Counted from the stretch's first letter, positions 24,817 through 33,849 are shown. The stretch is DNA of 64,000 nt from Slackia equolifaciens (GCF_003725995.1 NZ_QIBX01000011.1:23353-87352), one strand, 5' to 3'. The notes: generated by a model from the sequence alone, not told the origin. Program-made: numbers and translations.

Positions 24817-26000
24817 GCTACCTCCTCAGGATGCTCGCCGCCGGCGCGCCTATCGCCCGCGCGCACGATATCGGCACGCAGGCATTCGGCCGCCCAATCC
24901 TCGTGCGCACGTTGCCATGACGTGGGCTCTCGGTCGAGCAGCTCCAGCGCCGCCGCGTGCATGCCCTCAAGCAACGCTTCTCGCTGTGCGCCCGGCGCAA
25001 TGCCGCGCTCCTCAGCGATTCGCTGCGCCGTGTAAAGCGTGAACTCCGGCCCGCATTCGACGCCGCGAAACGGGACCGGCGCCATGTACGGCGAGTCGGT
25101 CTCGGTAAGCAGGCGCCCCTCGGGCACGATAGCGGCAGACGCGCGCAGCTCATCGCTTCGGGCGAACGTCACCGCGCCGCCGAACGCGACGAAGCATCCC
25201 CGATCGAGCCAGCGATGCAGCTCATCGGGCCCCACGCTGCAGCAATGCAGGAGCACGCCGGCAGCGGGCCAGCCCTCCTCTTCAAGAATCGCGAACCCGT
25301 CGTCGTGCGCGTCGCGCATATGGAGCACCAGCGGCAAACCCGTCTCGTGCGCCAGCGCAACCTGGCGACGGAATACGTCGCGCTGCACGTCACGGGGCGA
25401 AAGATCGTAGTGGTAATCGAGGCCCGTCTCGCCGAGCGCCGCGGTGCGCGGGTCGGCGAGCATGGCGCGCAAACGCTCCTCCACCTGCGCATCCCATTTG
25501 CTGGCGACATGCGGATGCACGCCGGCCGCGATGCGCACATGCGGAATGGGCACCTCGGCGCACGGGCAGCGGTTGGCACGCCATTCGTCCACGGTCATGT
25601 CCGCAGGCAGGGGCGCACCCGATACCGCAGCCTCCTCGCGATGGGCGGCCATCGCACGACGCGTGCTCTCGAACACATCGGGGAGAATGCGCAGCGCTTC
25701 GCCGCGCCACACGTCAAGCTCGCGATAGGTGGCCCACCCATCCTCCACGGCATCGGTCACGGTGCACACGAAATCGACGCCCTGCACGGCGCAGCGCGCG
25801 AGCGACAGGGCGGGATCGCTCAAAAGCACCAGGTGAGCATGCGTATCGGCCACCCGTCCCTCAAGGGCCGGCGATGGAGCCTCCACGATCTGCCACCTGC
25901 CATGCTTGCGCTGCTTGCGAAACAACGCATCGCGAAACACCAGATAGCCGGCAGGACTTTCAAGGTTGATCGCGGCGAAATATTCGTCAAAATGGGTCAT
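24813..26000 (-). CDS. tatD: TatD family metal-dependent hydrolase
   Basis: The 395-residue protein has the TatD metal sites in order: DTHAHLVLLS, GVHPHVASKW, LGETGLDYHYD, PLVLHMRDAHDD, GVLLHCCSVGP and TETDSPYMAPVPFRG. TatD enzymes are 3'-5' DNases or deacylases. It is longer than the usual 260: a preceding domain of about 50 residues (MTHFDEYFAAINLESPAGYLV) lies N-terminal to the first metal motif, and there is an insertion around residues 105-150. It is the first gene of the tatD-flavodoxin-rsmA unit. Confidence 0.92.
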   Translation of the reverse strand: MTHFDEYFAAINLESPAGYLVFRDALFRKQRKHGRWQIVEAPSPALEGRVADTHAHLVLLSDPALSLARCAVQGVDFVCTVTDAVEDGWATYRELDVWRGEALRILPDVFESTRRAMAAHREEAAVSGAPLPADMTVDEWRANRCPCAEVPIPHVRIAAGVHPHVASKWDAQVEERLRAMLADPRTAALGETGLDYHYDLSPRDVQRDVFRRQVALAHETGLPLVLHMRDAHDDGFAILEEEGWPAAGVLLHCCSVGPDELHRWLDRGCFVAFGGAVTFARSDELRASAAIVPEGRLLTETDSPYMAPVPFRGVECGPEFTLYTAQRIAEERGIAPGAQREALLEGMHAAALELLDREPTSWQRAHEDWAAECLRADIVRAGDRRAGGEHPEEVA

Positions 26001-26074
26001 GGCTTCTTACCAATCTTCGCTTTTCTGCACCGTGAGCCTTTCATGCAGAAAGGGGCTCCTTACGTAACGCATGG

Positions 26075-26169
26075 TATACTAGCAATGCACCAGAAAAGCC
26101 CGGCGGCGCTTACAACGGCGGGCAGCGCGGTGTTAGTGAATTAGAGAGACCGGTGCCCGCCGGTCTCTC
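26075..26169 (+). ncRNA. Possible short antisense/convergent RNA facing the toxin-like peptide
   Basis: An extended -10 box (TGGTATACT, ending 26080) is followed about 90 bases later by a strong hairpin, AGAGAGACCGG and its complement (26143-26169). A short plus-strand RNA would converge on the 3' end of the small hydrophobic peptide mRNA. No -35 is convincing. Inferred only. Confidence 0.3.
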
Positions 26170-26209
26170 TGCTTTCTCCCGACACTATCCGTTGACGCTT
26201 ATGCTTCTC

Positions 26210-26296
26210 CTACCGCTCCAGGATAAATCCCACGACGGTTGCCACTGAGGCGAGGGCTCCGAGAACTTCAAAAACGAGTGAAATCACAACGTTCAT
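26210..26296 (-). CDS. 28-residue hydrophobic peptide, type I toxin-like
   Basis: A strong AAAGGAG site sits 8 bases before the ATG at 26296. The peptide has one hydrophobic helix (MNVVISLVFEVLGALASVATVVGFI) and ends LER. Size, single helix, positive C-terminus and an SVATVV-type core resemble Fst/TxpA/holin-like type I toxins. It lies alone in the 558-base gap between tatD and metG, facing a possible short RNA that ends in a shared hairpin. The sequence around 26325-26338 (upstream) and 26106-26120 (downstream) is an inverted repeat, so the mRNA 5' and 3' ends could pair if transcription continues past the hairpin. Confidence 0.5.
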   Translation of the reverse strand: MNVVISLVFEVLGALASVATVVGFILER

Positions 26297-26437
26297 AGGT
26301 AACGCTCCTTTCAAGCTGAACGAAGCGCTGCCCGCGTTCGGACTTTGCTGGTGACGCGCTATCTTAGCAGCCTACTGCGTCACACTTGCACAATCATTTG
26401 AAACTACAGCAGAAGACCCAAGGCAAGGGCCAAAACC

Positions 26438-26467
26438 GAAAAGCGCCGCTCATTTGAGCGGCGCAAT
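26438..26467 (-). terminator. Terminator after metG
   Basis: On the minus strand GCGCCGCTCA, a short AAA-type loop and its complement precede CTTTTCGGTTTT. It lies about 95 bases after the metG stop. Confidence 0.75.
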
Positions 26468-26558
26468 GTTGAGCCCGAATACAGACCAGCACGCCCTTAA
26501 GCACCTATGCTCCTCGCGCATGAGGGAGGTCCTTGTCGAGCAAAAGACCCACAGGACT

Positions 26559-28136
26559 TTACAGCTGGATTTCCTTCACATCGAGGCGCGGGAACAGCGG
26601 ATCGCCCTTCTCCACCGGGTTGCCGGCAGGCAGCTGACCCCAGGCGCTTGCAGCCTTGATGTCGTCGATGGCGCACACGTCGCCCAGGCCCAGGCGACGG
26701 AACACCTCGGCAGACGTGTTGGGCATGAACGGCGCGAAGAACAGCGCCAGGATGCGGCACGCCTCGAGCGCGTTGTAGAGGACTTGGGCAAGCTGGCCCT
26801 GCGTCTCCTCTGACTTAGCCAGATTCCACGGGGCGCTCTCCTCCACATAGAGGTTCACGCGGCTGGCGAGTTCTTGCACCGCGGCAGCGGCATCGGTGAA
26901 GTTCACCTCGGCCATACAGGCGTCGTAGCGTTCATACAGGGTATCGGCGAGCTCTTTCAGCGGGTTGGGCTCGGCAGCCAGCTCGGCCGGAACCTCGGGC
27001 ACCTTGCCGTCGAAGTACTTGCCCACCATGTTGAACACGCGCGAGCACAGATTGCCCCAGGTGTTGGCCAAATCGGCGTTGTACACCTGCGTCATGCGTT
27101 CGATGGAGATATTGCCGTCATGCCCAAAGCGCACGTCGCTCATGAAGTAGTAGCGGTACGCGTCCACGCCGTAAACCTTCACCAGATCGGCAGGCTTGAT
27201 GCCGTTGCCCTTGGATTTGGACATCTTCTCGCCGCCCACCAGAAGGAAGCCGTGGCCAAACACGCAATCGGCCACAGGCAGGCCGGCGGCCATGAGCATG
27301 GCGGGCCAAATCACGCAATGGAAGCGCGTGATGTCTTTGCCCACGAAGTGGTACTGCATGGGCCAGCGGCGCTCGAACTCGCCGGGGCGCTCGGGGTCGG
27401 CGTAGCCAATGCCGGTGAGGTAGGCCAAAAGCGCGTCGGCCCACACGTAGCACACGTGCCCCTCGTCGAACGGCAGAGGGATGCCCCAGTCGAACGTGGA
27501 ACGGCTGATGGACAGGTCCTGCAGACCGCCCTTCACAAAGGTAACGATCTCGTTCTTGCGCGTTTCGGGGCGAATGAAATCAGGATGCTCTTCATAGAAC
27601 TTCAGCAGCGGCTCCTGGAACTCGGACAGCTTGAAGAACCAGTTCTCCTCGCCGGATGCGCGGCGCACGGGGCGATGGCAATCGGGGCACACAAACTCGC
27701 CGTCCTCGTTCTTCTCGAGGTCGCTCTCGTTGTAGTAAGTTTCCTCGTGCACGCAATACCAGCCCTCGTAAGCGCTCTTATAGAGGTAGCCCTTCTCGTA
27801 GAGGTCGGTCCAGAACTTTTGCACCGAACGCGTCTGGCGGTCTTCGGTGGTGCGCACGAAATCGGTGTAGGTGATATCGAGCATGTCCCACGTCTCCTTG
27901 AACGCGGGCACCATGGAGTCGCACCACGCCTGCGGGGTCATGCCGTTCTTCTCGCCCGTTTCGGCAACCTTCTGGCCGTGCTCATCGAGACCGGTGACGA
28001 AAGCCACATCGCAGCCATTCATGCGCTGGTAGCGCGCCACGGTATCGGCCGCGATCGTGGTGTAGGCGGTGCCCAGGTGCGGCGCCGCGTTCACGTAGTA
28101 GATGGGCGTGGTGATGGAATATGCGGGTTTGGACAT
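26559..28136 (-). CDS. metG: Methionyl-tRNA synthetase
   Basis: The 525-residue class I synthetase has the HIGH-type motif in YVNAAPHLGTAYTTIAADT (HLGT), the KMSKSKGN catalytic loop, and CPDCHRP, the one CxxC zinc knuckle. FFKLSEFQEPLL and WADALLAYLTGIGY are also typical. It charges tRNA-Met. It lacks the C-terminal tRNA-binding (EMAP/Trbp111-like) domain, as many short MetRS do. The start has AGGA upstream. It is a single-gene unit with a terminator at 26438. Confidence 0.97.
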   Translation of the reverse strand: MSKPAYSITTPIYYVNAAPHLGTAYTTIAADTVARYQRMNGCDVAFVTGLDEHGQKVAETGEKNGMTPQAWCDSMVPAFKETWDMLDITYTDFVRTTEDRQTRSVQKFWTDLYEKGYLYKSAYEGWYCVHEETYYNESDLEKNEDGEFVCPDCHRPVRRASGEENWFFKLSEFQEPLLKFYEEHPDFIRPETRKNEIVTFVKGGLQDLSISRSTFDWGIPLPFDEGHVCYVWADALLAYLTGIGYADPERPGEFERRWPMQYHFVGKDITRFHCVIWPAMLMAAGLPVADCVFGHGFLLVGGEKMSKSKGNGIKPADLVKVYGVDAYRYYFMSDVRFGHDGNISIERMTQVYNADLANTWGNLCSRVFNMVGKYFDGKVPEVPAELAAEPNPLKELADTLYERYDACMAEVNFTDAAAAVQELASRVNLYVEESAPWNLAKSEETQGQLAQVLYNALEACRILALFFAPFMPNTSAEVFRRLGLGDVCAIDDIKAASAWGQLPAGNPVEKGDPLFPRLDVKEIQL

Positions 28137-28461
28137 ACGATCCTCTTTCTAGCGCTTGGGACTGATGATGCCCCGCGCGCCCTTGCGGCTGCGGGCGGCG
28201 AATGATGCCGTCCGTGCCTTTGCGCCGGCGGCCCAGAATGCCGCGCGACGGCCGGTCAGATACAAAGCCTGCCTATTGTAGCGCAGGAGCGATGCCATCG
28301 GATGGGGATTGCAGCTTACCGCCATAAAGAAGAGCAGACGAGCGCCGGGAGCATAGTAAGAAACAGCCGCAGCGGCGACATACGAGAACAGAGGAAGAGT
28401 GTCGGGGCGCATACGGGAAGAATCCCAAACAGCGCGCCCGGAGACGCGCTGGCATCAACCT

Positions 28462-28709
28462 CCGGTATAAAAACTTTCTTATATGCGAAGGAATGGACGG
28501 CTCGGTATAAAAACGAGCTTATTTGTGTGCCCGCTCGCGGTGATTATGAGACGTTGCCACCGCCGACCCTCATAAAGCCCCAGGTCAGAAGAAACGGTAT
28601 CGCTTTTGGCACGAATCGTTTGCATCTGCAGGCCCAAGCAAACGCACAGATAATAGAGTTTTTATACCGAGGGGTCGAAAAGTTAGCACATAACGCTGTT
28701 TTTATACCC
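28462..28709. repeat. Palindromic element 4, nested four-arm type
   Basis: Two left arms (28462-28488, 28503-28529; GGTATAAAAAC then TTATTTGTG or a variant) face two inverted right arms (28645-28671, 28686-28709; ending TTTTTATACC). CCAGGTCA is at 28580-28587. It matches the design and arm sequence of the element at 18961-19208. The 28137-28808 gap shows no gene. Confidence 0.85.
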
Positions 28710-28808
28710 AAAGCACGACATGGGATTTCGCTTGGAGTAAGTATGGCATACGGGCGGGCAAATCGTCTTGCCCGGTAATTAGGACGCCAACCTTGCGACG
28801 GAATGCTT

Positions 28809-29612
28809 CTACAAATTCGCTGCCAGCGCGTCGCGGAGGAACTGCGTGGCCCCCTTGCCGGCGGCGCCGTCGTAGTAGGCCGTGAAGCGCTCATCGGCGA
28901 GATAGCCTTCGGCGAGCGCCAGATGCGCCTCGCGGGAATAGGCGTCCTCGGGCCAATGCGCCTTGATCCACGCCGCGTGCATGCGCGCAAGCTCCTGGGC
29001 TTCAGCGCCATGCGCATCGCCTGTCGCCATCGCAGCCCTCAACTGCTCTACGATGGCTTCGCCCAAAGCCTGCACGTCGGTCCACTCCCCCTCATCCATT
29101 GCCAGCAGCTTCTTGTTCGCCGCATCGATCGCTTCGTCCCCATAGCGCTCACGCGCCTCGCGCCCATATGCGCGCTCGTTGTCTTCGACAGCCTTGCGCT
29201 TGAGGCCCTCGAACCGTTCTTTATCGGTCATATCGTACCGTCCTTCCAACGATGCGATGGTTTTCTCAACCGTCGCAATCAGCGTTTCCAGTTCTTCCTT
29301 CTGCGCAAAAAGAGTTTTGAGATGATGGCGAAGGGCGCCCGTCGCGTCAAATCGAGGCGCCTCGAGCATGCGGCGAATTTCCTCCAGCTCAACTCCGCAC
29401 GAGCGGAACAGCAGAATCTGCTGCAGCGCATCCACATCTGCCGGGCCGTATACGCGATAGCCGTTCGCTTTGCGCTGCGGAGTCAAAAGCCCCAGCTCTT
29501 CGTAATAGCGAAGGGCCCGCGTGCTCACGCCCGAAATCGCGGCCAGCTGGCCTACGGTATACATTCGGGCGGGCCTTCCAGACGCGACTCGCGCCTTTTC
29601 ATTCGAGCTCAT
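28809..29612 (-). CDS. MerR family regulator with TipAS-like ligand domain
   Basis: The start is placed at 29612 (MSSNEKARVAS), with GAGG 8 bases upstream, because a MerR-type promoter overlaps the earlier ATG at 29633. The 267-residue protein has an N-terminal MerR DNA-binding domain (YTVGQLAAISGVSTRALRYYEELGLL, GYRVYGPADV), a coiled coil, and a C-terminal domain like the TipA antibiotic-recognition fold (ERYGDEAIDAANKKLLAMDEGEWTDVQ). TipA-type proteins bind antibiotics and activate their own promoter. It follows the MFS exporter gene on the same strand by about 80 bases, so drug efflux control is likely. Confidence 0.88.
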   Translation of the reverse strand: MSSNEKARVASGRPARMYTVGQLAAISGVSTRALRYYEELGLLTPQRKANGYRVYGPADVDALQQILLFRSCGVELEEIRRMLEAPRFDATGALRHHLKTLFAQKEELETLIATVEKTIASLEGRYDMTDKERFEGLKRKAVEDNERAYGREARERYGDEAIDAANKKLLAMDEGEWTDVQALGEAIVEQLRAAMATGDAHGAEAQELARMHAAWIKAHWPEDAYSREAHLALAEGYLADERFTAYYDGAAGKGATQFLRDALAANL

Positions 29613-29631
29613 TTCCATCACCTCGCGCAGC

Positions 29632-29662
29632 ATGGTAAACCTTTCCGCAACGTGAAGGTCAA
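29632..29662 (-). promoter_or_regulatory. MerR-type promoter/operator with 19-bp spacer
   Basis: On the minus strand TTGACC (29657-29662), a 19-base spacer and TACCAT (29632-29637). The spacer contains the dyad ACCTT-N10-AAAGGT typical of MerR operators, and the over-long spacing is the family hallmark. It overlaps the ATG at 29633, which argues for the start at 29612. Confidence 0.65.
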
Positions 29663-29691
29663 GCAGAATCTTGCGATATTTTCTCGATGGT

Positions 29692-31419
29692 TTACCGGCT
29701 GGTGTCGTCGCCCTGCTCCTGCGCGCCCGCCTTGCGCGCCTCGGCCACCATATCGGCCGTGGACACGAGCGCGTCCTCGCCCTCCTGCCACTGAGGAGTG
29801 CCCGCATCCACCACGTCGCCGATCCTATCCATAGCATGCCCAACGTGCTCGACCGCCGATTCCACCGCATGCTCCACATGATCGCTCACGTGCTCGGCAG
29901 CGTCGGCCACGGCACCTGCGGCGTGCTCCACGTGCACAGCGGCGTGCTCCATGCCCTCAATCGCGCGTTCCACCAGGCGTTTCTTGGGCTTGACAACCAT
30001 GAGCACCACGATGAGGGTGAACACGATGAGCGCCGTCTGAAGCCCGAAGCTCGCATGGAATCCCACCATCGAAAGCCCCGACTCGGCCGTAGGGGCGCCG
30101 GGATCAAGCTCGACCGTAGCCGCCGCCATCATCGACACCATGAAGCTCGAGCCGATCGATCCGGCTATCTGGCGCACCGTGTTCACGATAGCCGTGCCGT
30201 GCGCCACGTCGCCGCCGGTGAGCTTCTCCAGCGCATACGCCGTCATGGGCATGACCAAAAAGGTAAGGCCCACCATGCGCAGCGCGTACATCAGCGTAAT
30301 CAGAATGGCATTCGTATGCTCATCCACCAGCACGAACGCGAACGTGCCCAAGCCCAGCAGCGTCAGGCCCACCGTGGCGCTCACGCGCATGCCGTGCTTG
30401 TCGTAGAAGTTGCCCACCGGCGCCGAAAGCAGAGCGTTGATGATGGCGCCCGGAAACAGGATGAGCCCCGACTGCAGCGCCGACATCCCATGAATCTCCT
30501 GCACGTACAGCGGCACCTGCAGCGTGCCCGCTATCACGCCGATCTGCGCCATGGCCACAAGCCCCACGCCCAAAAAGAAGTGCTTGCTGCCGAACAGCCC
30601 CACTTTGAGCAGGGGCTCATCCATGGCGAGCTGCTTGCGCACGAACGCCATCAGCAGCAGGAACGCGCCTAGCACGGGCACGTATGCCATCCACGAATAG
30701 ATGCCCGTTTGTTCGGCCGACGTGATGCCAAGCATCAGACACACCAAGCCTCCCACGAAGAGCAGGCTCGATTGCACATCGAAGCGCACGCGCTCGTGGT
30801 CGACGGCATCGCTCACGGTGAAAAACGCCGCAAGCCAGCTCGCACCGCCCAAGCAGCCCAGAATCATGAAGATGGATTTCCAGCCCCACAGATCGGTGAT
30901 CACGCCGGAAAGCGTGGGGCCGAGCACGGGCGCGAACGCGATAACCATGCCCACCAGGCCCAACGCGAAGCCGCGACGTTCTTTGGGGTAGATCGCCACC
31001 GCAACCGTCTGGATGAGCGGCATGAGGATGCCGTTGCCCACCGCCTGCAGGCAGCGCGATGCGAGCAGGCACGGGTAGTTGGGCGAGATGATGGCGAACA
31101 CGCAGCCCAGCACGAAGAATCCCAGCGCGAGCAGGAACAGCAGGCGCGAGCTATAGCGCGTGATCAGAAACGCGGTCATGGCGCTGGTGATGCCCAGCAC
31201 GTAGATATAGGCGGTGGTAAGAAGCTGCCCCAGCGTGGCGTCTACGGAAAACTCCGTCATGATGGCCGGCAGCGCCGAAGTGAGCATGCTGTAGGCAGTC
31301 GAAGACACGAACGCGCCCACCAGCATCACGAACAGCATAACCTTGGGATTCACCTTGAGCACAAACCTTTGCCTATGCTCGCTGCCGCCCTTGTTCGCCC
31401 GCTTCGCCGCCAGACCCAT
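29692..31419 (-). CDS. DHA2-type MFS drug exporter with His/Ala-rich tail
   Basis: The 575-residue protein has 14 predicted membrane helices and MFS motifs: ASRCLQAVGNGILMPL, RRGFALGLVGMVIAFAPVLGPTLSG (antiporter motif C) and GWKSIFMI. This matches the EmrB/QacA proton-drug antiporters. The C-terminal 110 or so residues are soluble and unusual, a long helix with repeated HV/HA pairs (HVEHAAGAVADAAEHVSDHVEH), perhaps a coiled coil or metal-binding tail. It is followed by the MerR/TipAS regulator gene, so the pair probably forms a drug-inducible efflux unit. Confidence 0.9.
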   Translation of the reverse strand: MGLAAKRANKGGSEHRQRFVLKVNPKVMLFVMLVGAFVSSTAYSMLTSALPAIMTEFSVDATLGQLLTTAYIYVLGITSAMTAFLITRYSSRLLFLLALGFFVLGCVFAIISPNYPCLLASRCLQAVGNGILMPLIQTVAVAIYPKERRGFALGLVGMVIAFAPVLGPTLSGVITDLWGWKSIFMILGCLGGASWLAAFFTVSDAVDHERVRFDVQSSLLFVGGLVCLMLGITSAEQTGIYSWMAYVPVLGAFLLLMAFVRKQLAMDEPLLKVGLFGSKHFFLGVGLVAMAQIGVIAGTLQVPLYVQEIHGMSALQSGLILFPGAIINALLSAPVGNFYDKHGMRVSATVGLTLLGLGTFAFVLVDEHTNAILITLMYALRMVGLTFLVMPMTAYALEKLTGGDVAHGTAIVNTVRQIAGSIGSSFMVSMMAAATVELDPGAPTAESGLSMVGFHASFGLQTALIVFTLIVVLMVVKPKKRLVERAIEGMEHAAVHVEHAAGAVADAAEHVSDHVEHAVESAVEHVGHAMDRIGDVVDAGTPQWQEGEDALVSTADMVAEARKAGAQEQGDDTSR

Positions 31420-31894
31420 CGCCCGATTCGCCTTCTTCCTCCATTAAGCCGGCGGGCGTGCGTCTTGTGCGTCTATGCCTCCCGCGGCCAGCCGCGCTCC
31501 TGCACGCGGCATCGCATGTTTGATGAATGTCTCGGCATTGTATACCCGGTCACATGCGCAACGCACCCCACGGAAACGGCAAAGCGGCCAAAAGGGATGC
31601 GCACGCCACAACTGGCGAACAAAACGCACATATTGCGAAAACAGAAACGGACAAACGTCCCGCAAGATGAAGCGAAGGAGTTGCATTCTCGACCAATGCC
31701 CGGTCAGGCCACGAGTCAGCAAGCCCGACGTGGAGAGCCCTAGCAGGGTCCGATGTAAAACCCTCTGCTCTCATGGCAACAGGGCGCGACGCGTAAAGCC
31801 CTGCGCCCTCATACATGTCCGCATCTATGCAACGTTCCTCTTCCGCAAGAAGGCCGCCCGTCGAGGCGGCCTTCTTGTTTGGGGCATTGGGCGG
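31420..31894. other. Gene-free stretch of 475 bases with a hairpin
   Basis: No convincing gene is seen. It holds the MFS upstream region, a pair of imperfect direct repeats (GTAAAACCCTCTGC and GTAAAGCCCTGCGC, near 31757 and 31793), and the terminator-like hairpin at 31847-31876. Confidence 0.5.
31847..31876. terminator. Terminator after the YgjP-type gene
   Basis: A 12-bp stem (AAGAAGGCCGCC and its complement) with a six-base loop. U-rich flanks are modest on both strands; it lies 19 bases after the YgjP-type stop. Confidence 0.65.
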
Positions 31895-32641
31895 CTATCG
31901 TCGAATGCCGCCTTTGAGCTTGGCCTCCGCTTGGCGCCAATGGGGCAGGTAGCGATCGAGCAACGCCTTGAAGCGGGGCCCGTGGTTCGCCTCGCGCAGA
32001 TGGCACAGCTCGTGCACCACCACGTACTCCAAGCACTCCGGTGGATGCGCGGCGAGCTGCACGTTGATGCAGATGCGACCCGTTTTCACGTTGCAGCTGC
32101 CCCAGCGGCTCACCATGTTGCGATATGCCAGCTTGCCGGGGCGCACGCCGATGATGGGGGCCCATTTCTCGATAAGCGCCGGGGTGAACGCCTCCACCAC
32201 CGCACGCCATTCCGCAAGCTCCGCCTGCGTAGGGGCGCCCGTTGGGCGGACCAGGCCGCCGCCGACGCCATCGCCTCGGAAACCGGAGGCGCCTTCGCCG
32301 CTCAGGGCGTCTCCGCCGCCATGCCCGCCGCGCTCAAATCCGCCCGCAACGCCATGCCCGCCGCGCTCGCCGGCCGCACCCGCAAGGCTTCCTTCGTGCA
32401 TGCACGCGCGTTCCCGCTCAAGCACCTGCGCGCGATGCTTGAGAATCAAGTCCATCTTTTCGCGGATGAACCAGGCGATCTCGCTATCCGCGAAATGGAG
32501 CGGCGCGGTCACCTCCACACGTGCATCGGGCGGCTTCACGCGCACGTACATGTTTTTCTGCCGCTTGCGCACAACCCGCACCGCAAGACCGTCCACGTCA
32601 AGGGTCGTCGAGCTGCGCGCCGCCGACGCGTTTGCTCCCAT
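31895..32641 (-). CDS. YgjP-like zinc metallopeptidase (WLM-type)
   Basis: The 248-residue protein has the YgjP fold: RKRQKNMYVRVKPPDARVEVTAPL, then KLAYRNMVSRWGSCNVKTGRICINVQLAAHP, and the zinc motif VVVHELCHLREANHGPRF. The role is uncharacterised; relatives are treated as metal-dependent hydrolases related to SprT/Wss1. A Gly/Arg/His-rich insertion (about residues 82-140, GERGGHGVAGGFERGGHG) separates the N-terminal strands from the catalytic part; its DNA contains an 18-bp direct repeat. It starts two bases after the alcohol dehydrogenase stop, so the two are co-transcribed. Confidence 0.85.
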   Translation of the reverse strand: MGANASAARSSTTLDVDGLAVRVVRKRQKNMYVRVKPPDARVEVTAPLHFADSEIAWFIREKMDLILKHRAQVLERERACMHEGSLAGAAGERGGHGVAGGFERGGHGGGDALSGEGASGFRGDGVGGGLVRPTGAPTQAELAEWRAVVEAFTPALIEKWAPIIGVRPGKLAYRNMVSRWGSCNVKTGRICINVQLAAHPPECLEYVVVHELCHLREANHGPRFKALLDRYLPHWRQAEAKLKGGIRR

Positions 32642-32643
32642 CT

Positions 32644-33849
32644 TTAGAACGCCGAGAGATAGATCGCTTTGGCGTCTTCCATCGTGAGCTTTTTGAATCC
32701 GCCAAACACCTCGCCTTTGTTCTTGGCCAACGTGGGCAGCAACTTGTCCACGTCCTCAGGCGTCAGACCCAGCTCGCCCATTGTGGTGGGCATGCCCTGG
32801 CGCGCAAAGAAGTCCTGCAGCTCGTCGATAGCGGCCAGCACGGTTTCCTCGATGGAAGGCTCACGGCCGTCCTTGGGCTCAAGGCCGAACACATCCCACG
32901 CAAAATCAAGGAAGCGCTGCGGGTCCTCGCGCCACACGTAGCGCATCCAGGCGGGCATGATCACGGCAAGGCCCGCGCCGTGCGCGATAGAGGGGTCGAA
33001 CGCCGACATCTCGTGCTCGAGCGCATGGCTCTCCCAGCCGCCCGCTCGGCCTGCGGGGTTGGTGCTGCGCCCGCATCCGGCAAGGTCGTTGTGGGCCAGC
33101 GTGCCCGCCCACATGATGTTGGCACGGGCGTCGTAGTTTTGAGGGTCGTCCACCAGCACCTCGGCCGCATCCATGATGGCGCGGATGAGCCCGCAGGCGA
33201 TATTGTCGGTCACGGGAACCGCACCCACGCCGCTGAAATAGCGCTCGCAGATATGCGCGATCATGTCGGTCACGCCGGCGCCCGTTTGGAACGTGGGCAG
33301 CGTGAAGGTGAGCTCGGGGTCCATGACGGCGAGCACGGGGCGGAACAGGTCGGAGTTCACGCCCGTCTTCATACCCAGATCATCGTTGCTGATCACACAC
33401 GAATTGGAGCCCTCGGAACCCGCCGCCGGAATGGTGAGCACGCATGCCACGGGCAGCGCTTCTGCGATCGTGGCCTTCTTTGAGAAGAAGTCCCACACGT
33501 CGCCGTCATAGGGCGCGCCGAACGCCACGGCTTTGGCGCAGTCGATAGTGCTGCCGCCGCCTACGGCGAGTATGCAGTCCACGCGACGAGCGCGGGCGAT
33601 CTCGATGCCCTCGCGCACCAAACCGATCTCGGGGTTCGGACGTACGCCGGCGAGCTCCTCCACCTTGACGCCCGCCTCGGCAAGCGACGCCTTCACGCGG
33701 TCGAGGGTGCCCGTGCGCACCACCGAGCCCTGGCCGTACACCACAAGCGCATGGCGGTAGCCGCGAGCGGCGAGCTTCTGGCCAACCTTATCGGTCACGC
33801 CGCGGCCGAAGAAGAACTCCGTAGGAGAATAGTAGGTGAAATCGTTCAT
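32644..33849 (-). CDS. Iron-containing alcohol dehydrogenase (butanol dehydrogenase type)
   Basis: The 401-residue protein starts MNDFTYYSPTEFFFGRG, the YqhD/BDH signature. It has the NAD(P) loop AVGGGSTIDCAKAVAFGA and metal-site segments with conserved Asp and His (GVTDMIAHICERYF, SIAHGAGLAVIMPAWMRYV, ESHALEHEMSAF). These enzymes reduce aldehydes to alcohols with NADPH, often for detoxification or fermentation. GGAGG lies upstream. It is in an apparent unit rsmI-adh-ygjP, with a 104-base gap after rsmI. Confidence 0.93.
   Translation of the reverse strand: MNDFTYYSPTEFFFGRGVTDKVGQKLAARGYRHALVVYGQGSVVRTGTLDRVKASLAEAGVKVEELAGVRPNPEIGLVREGIEIARARRVDCILAVGGGSTIDCAKAVAFGAPYDGDVWDFFSKKATIAEALPVACVLTIPAAGSEGSNSCVISNDDLGMKTGVNSDLFRPVLAVMDPELTFTLPTFQTGAGVTDMIAHICERYFSGVGAVPVTDNIACGLIRAIMDAAEVLVDDPQNYDARANIMWAGTLAHNDLAGCGRSTNPAGRAGGWESHALEHEMSAFDPSIAHGAGLAVIMPAWMRYVWREDPQRFLDFAWDVFGLEPKDGREPSIEETVLAAIDELQDFFARQGMPTTMGELGLTPEDVDKLLPTLAKNKGEVFGGFKKLTMEDAKAIYLSAF

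Noticed and set aside
26106..26338. Direct repeats linking sense and antisense RNA as in pAD1 par
   Set aside because: The shared sequence is an inverted repeat in DNA, so the two RNAs would carry the same strand and not pair there; the par direct-repeat mechanism does not fit.
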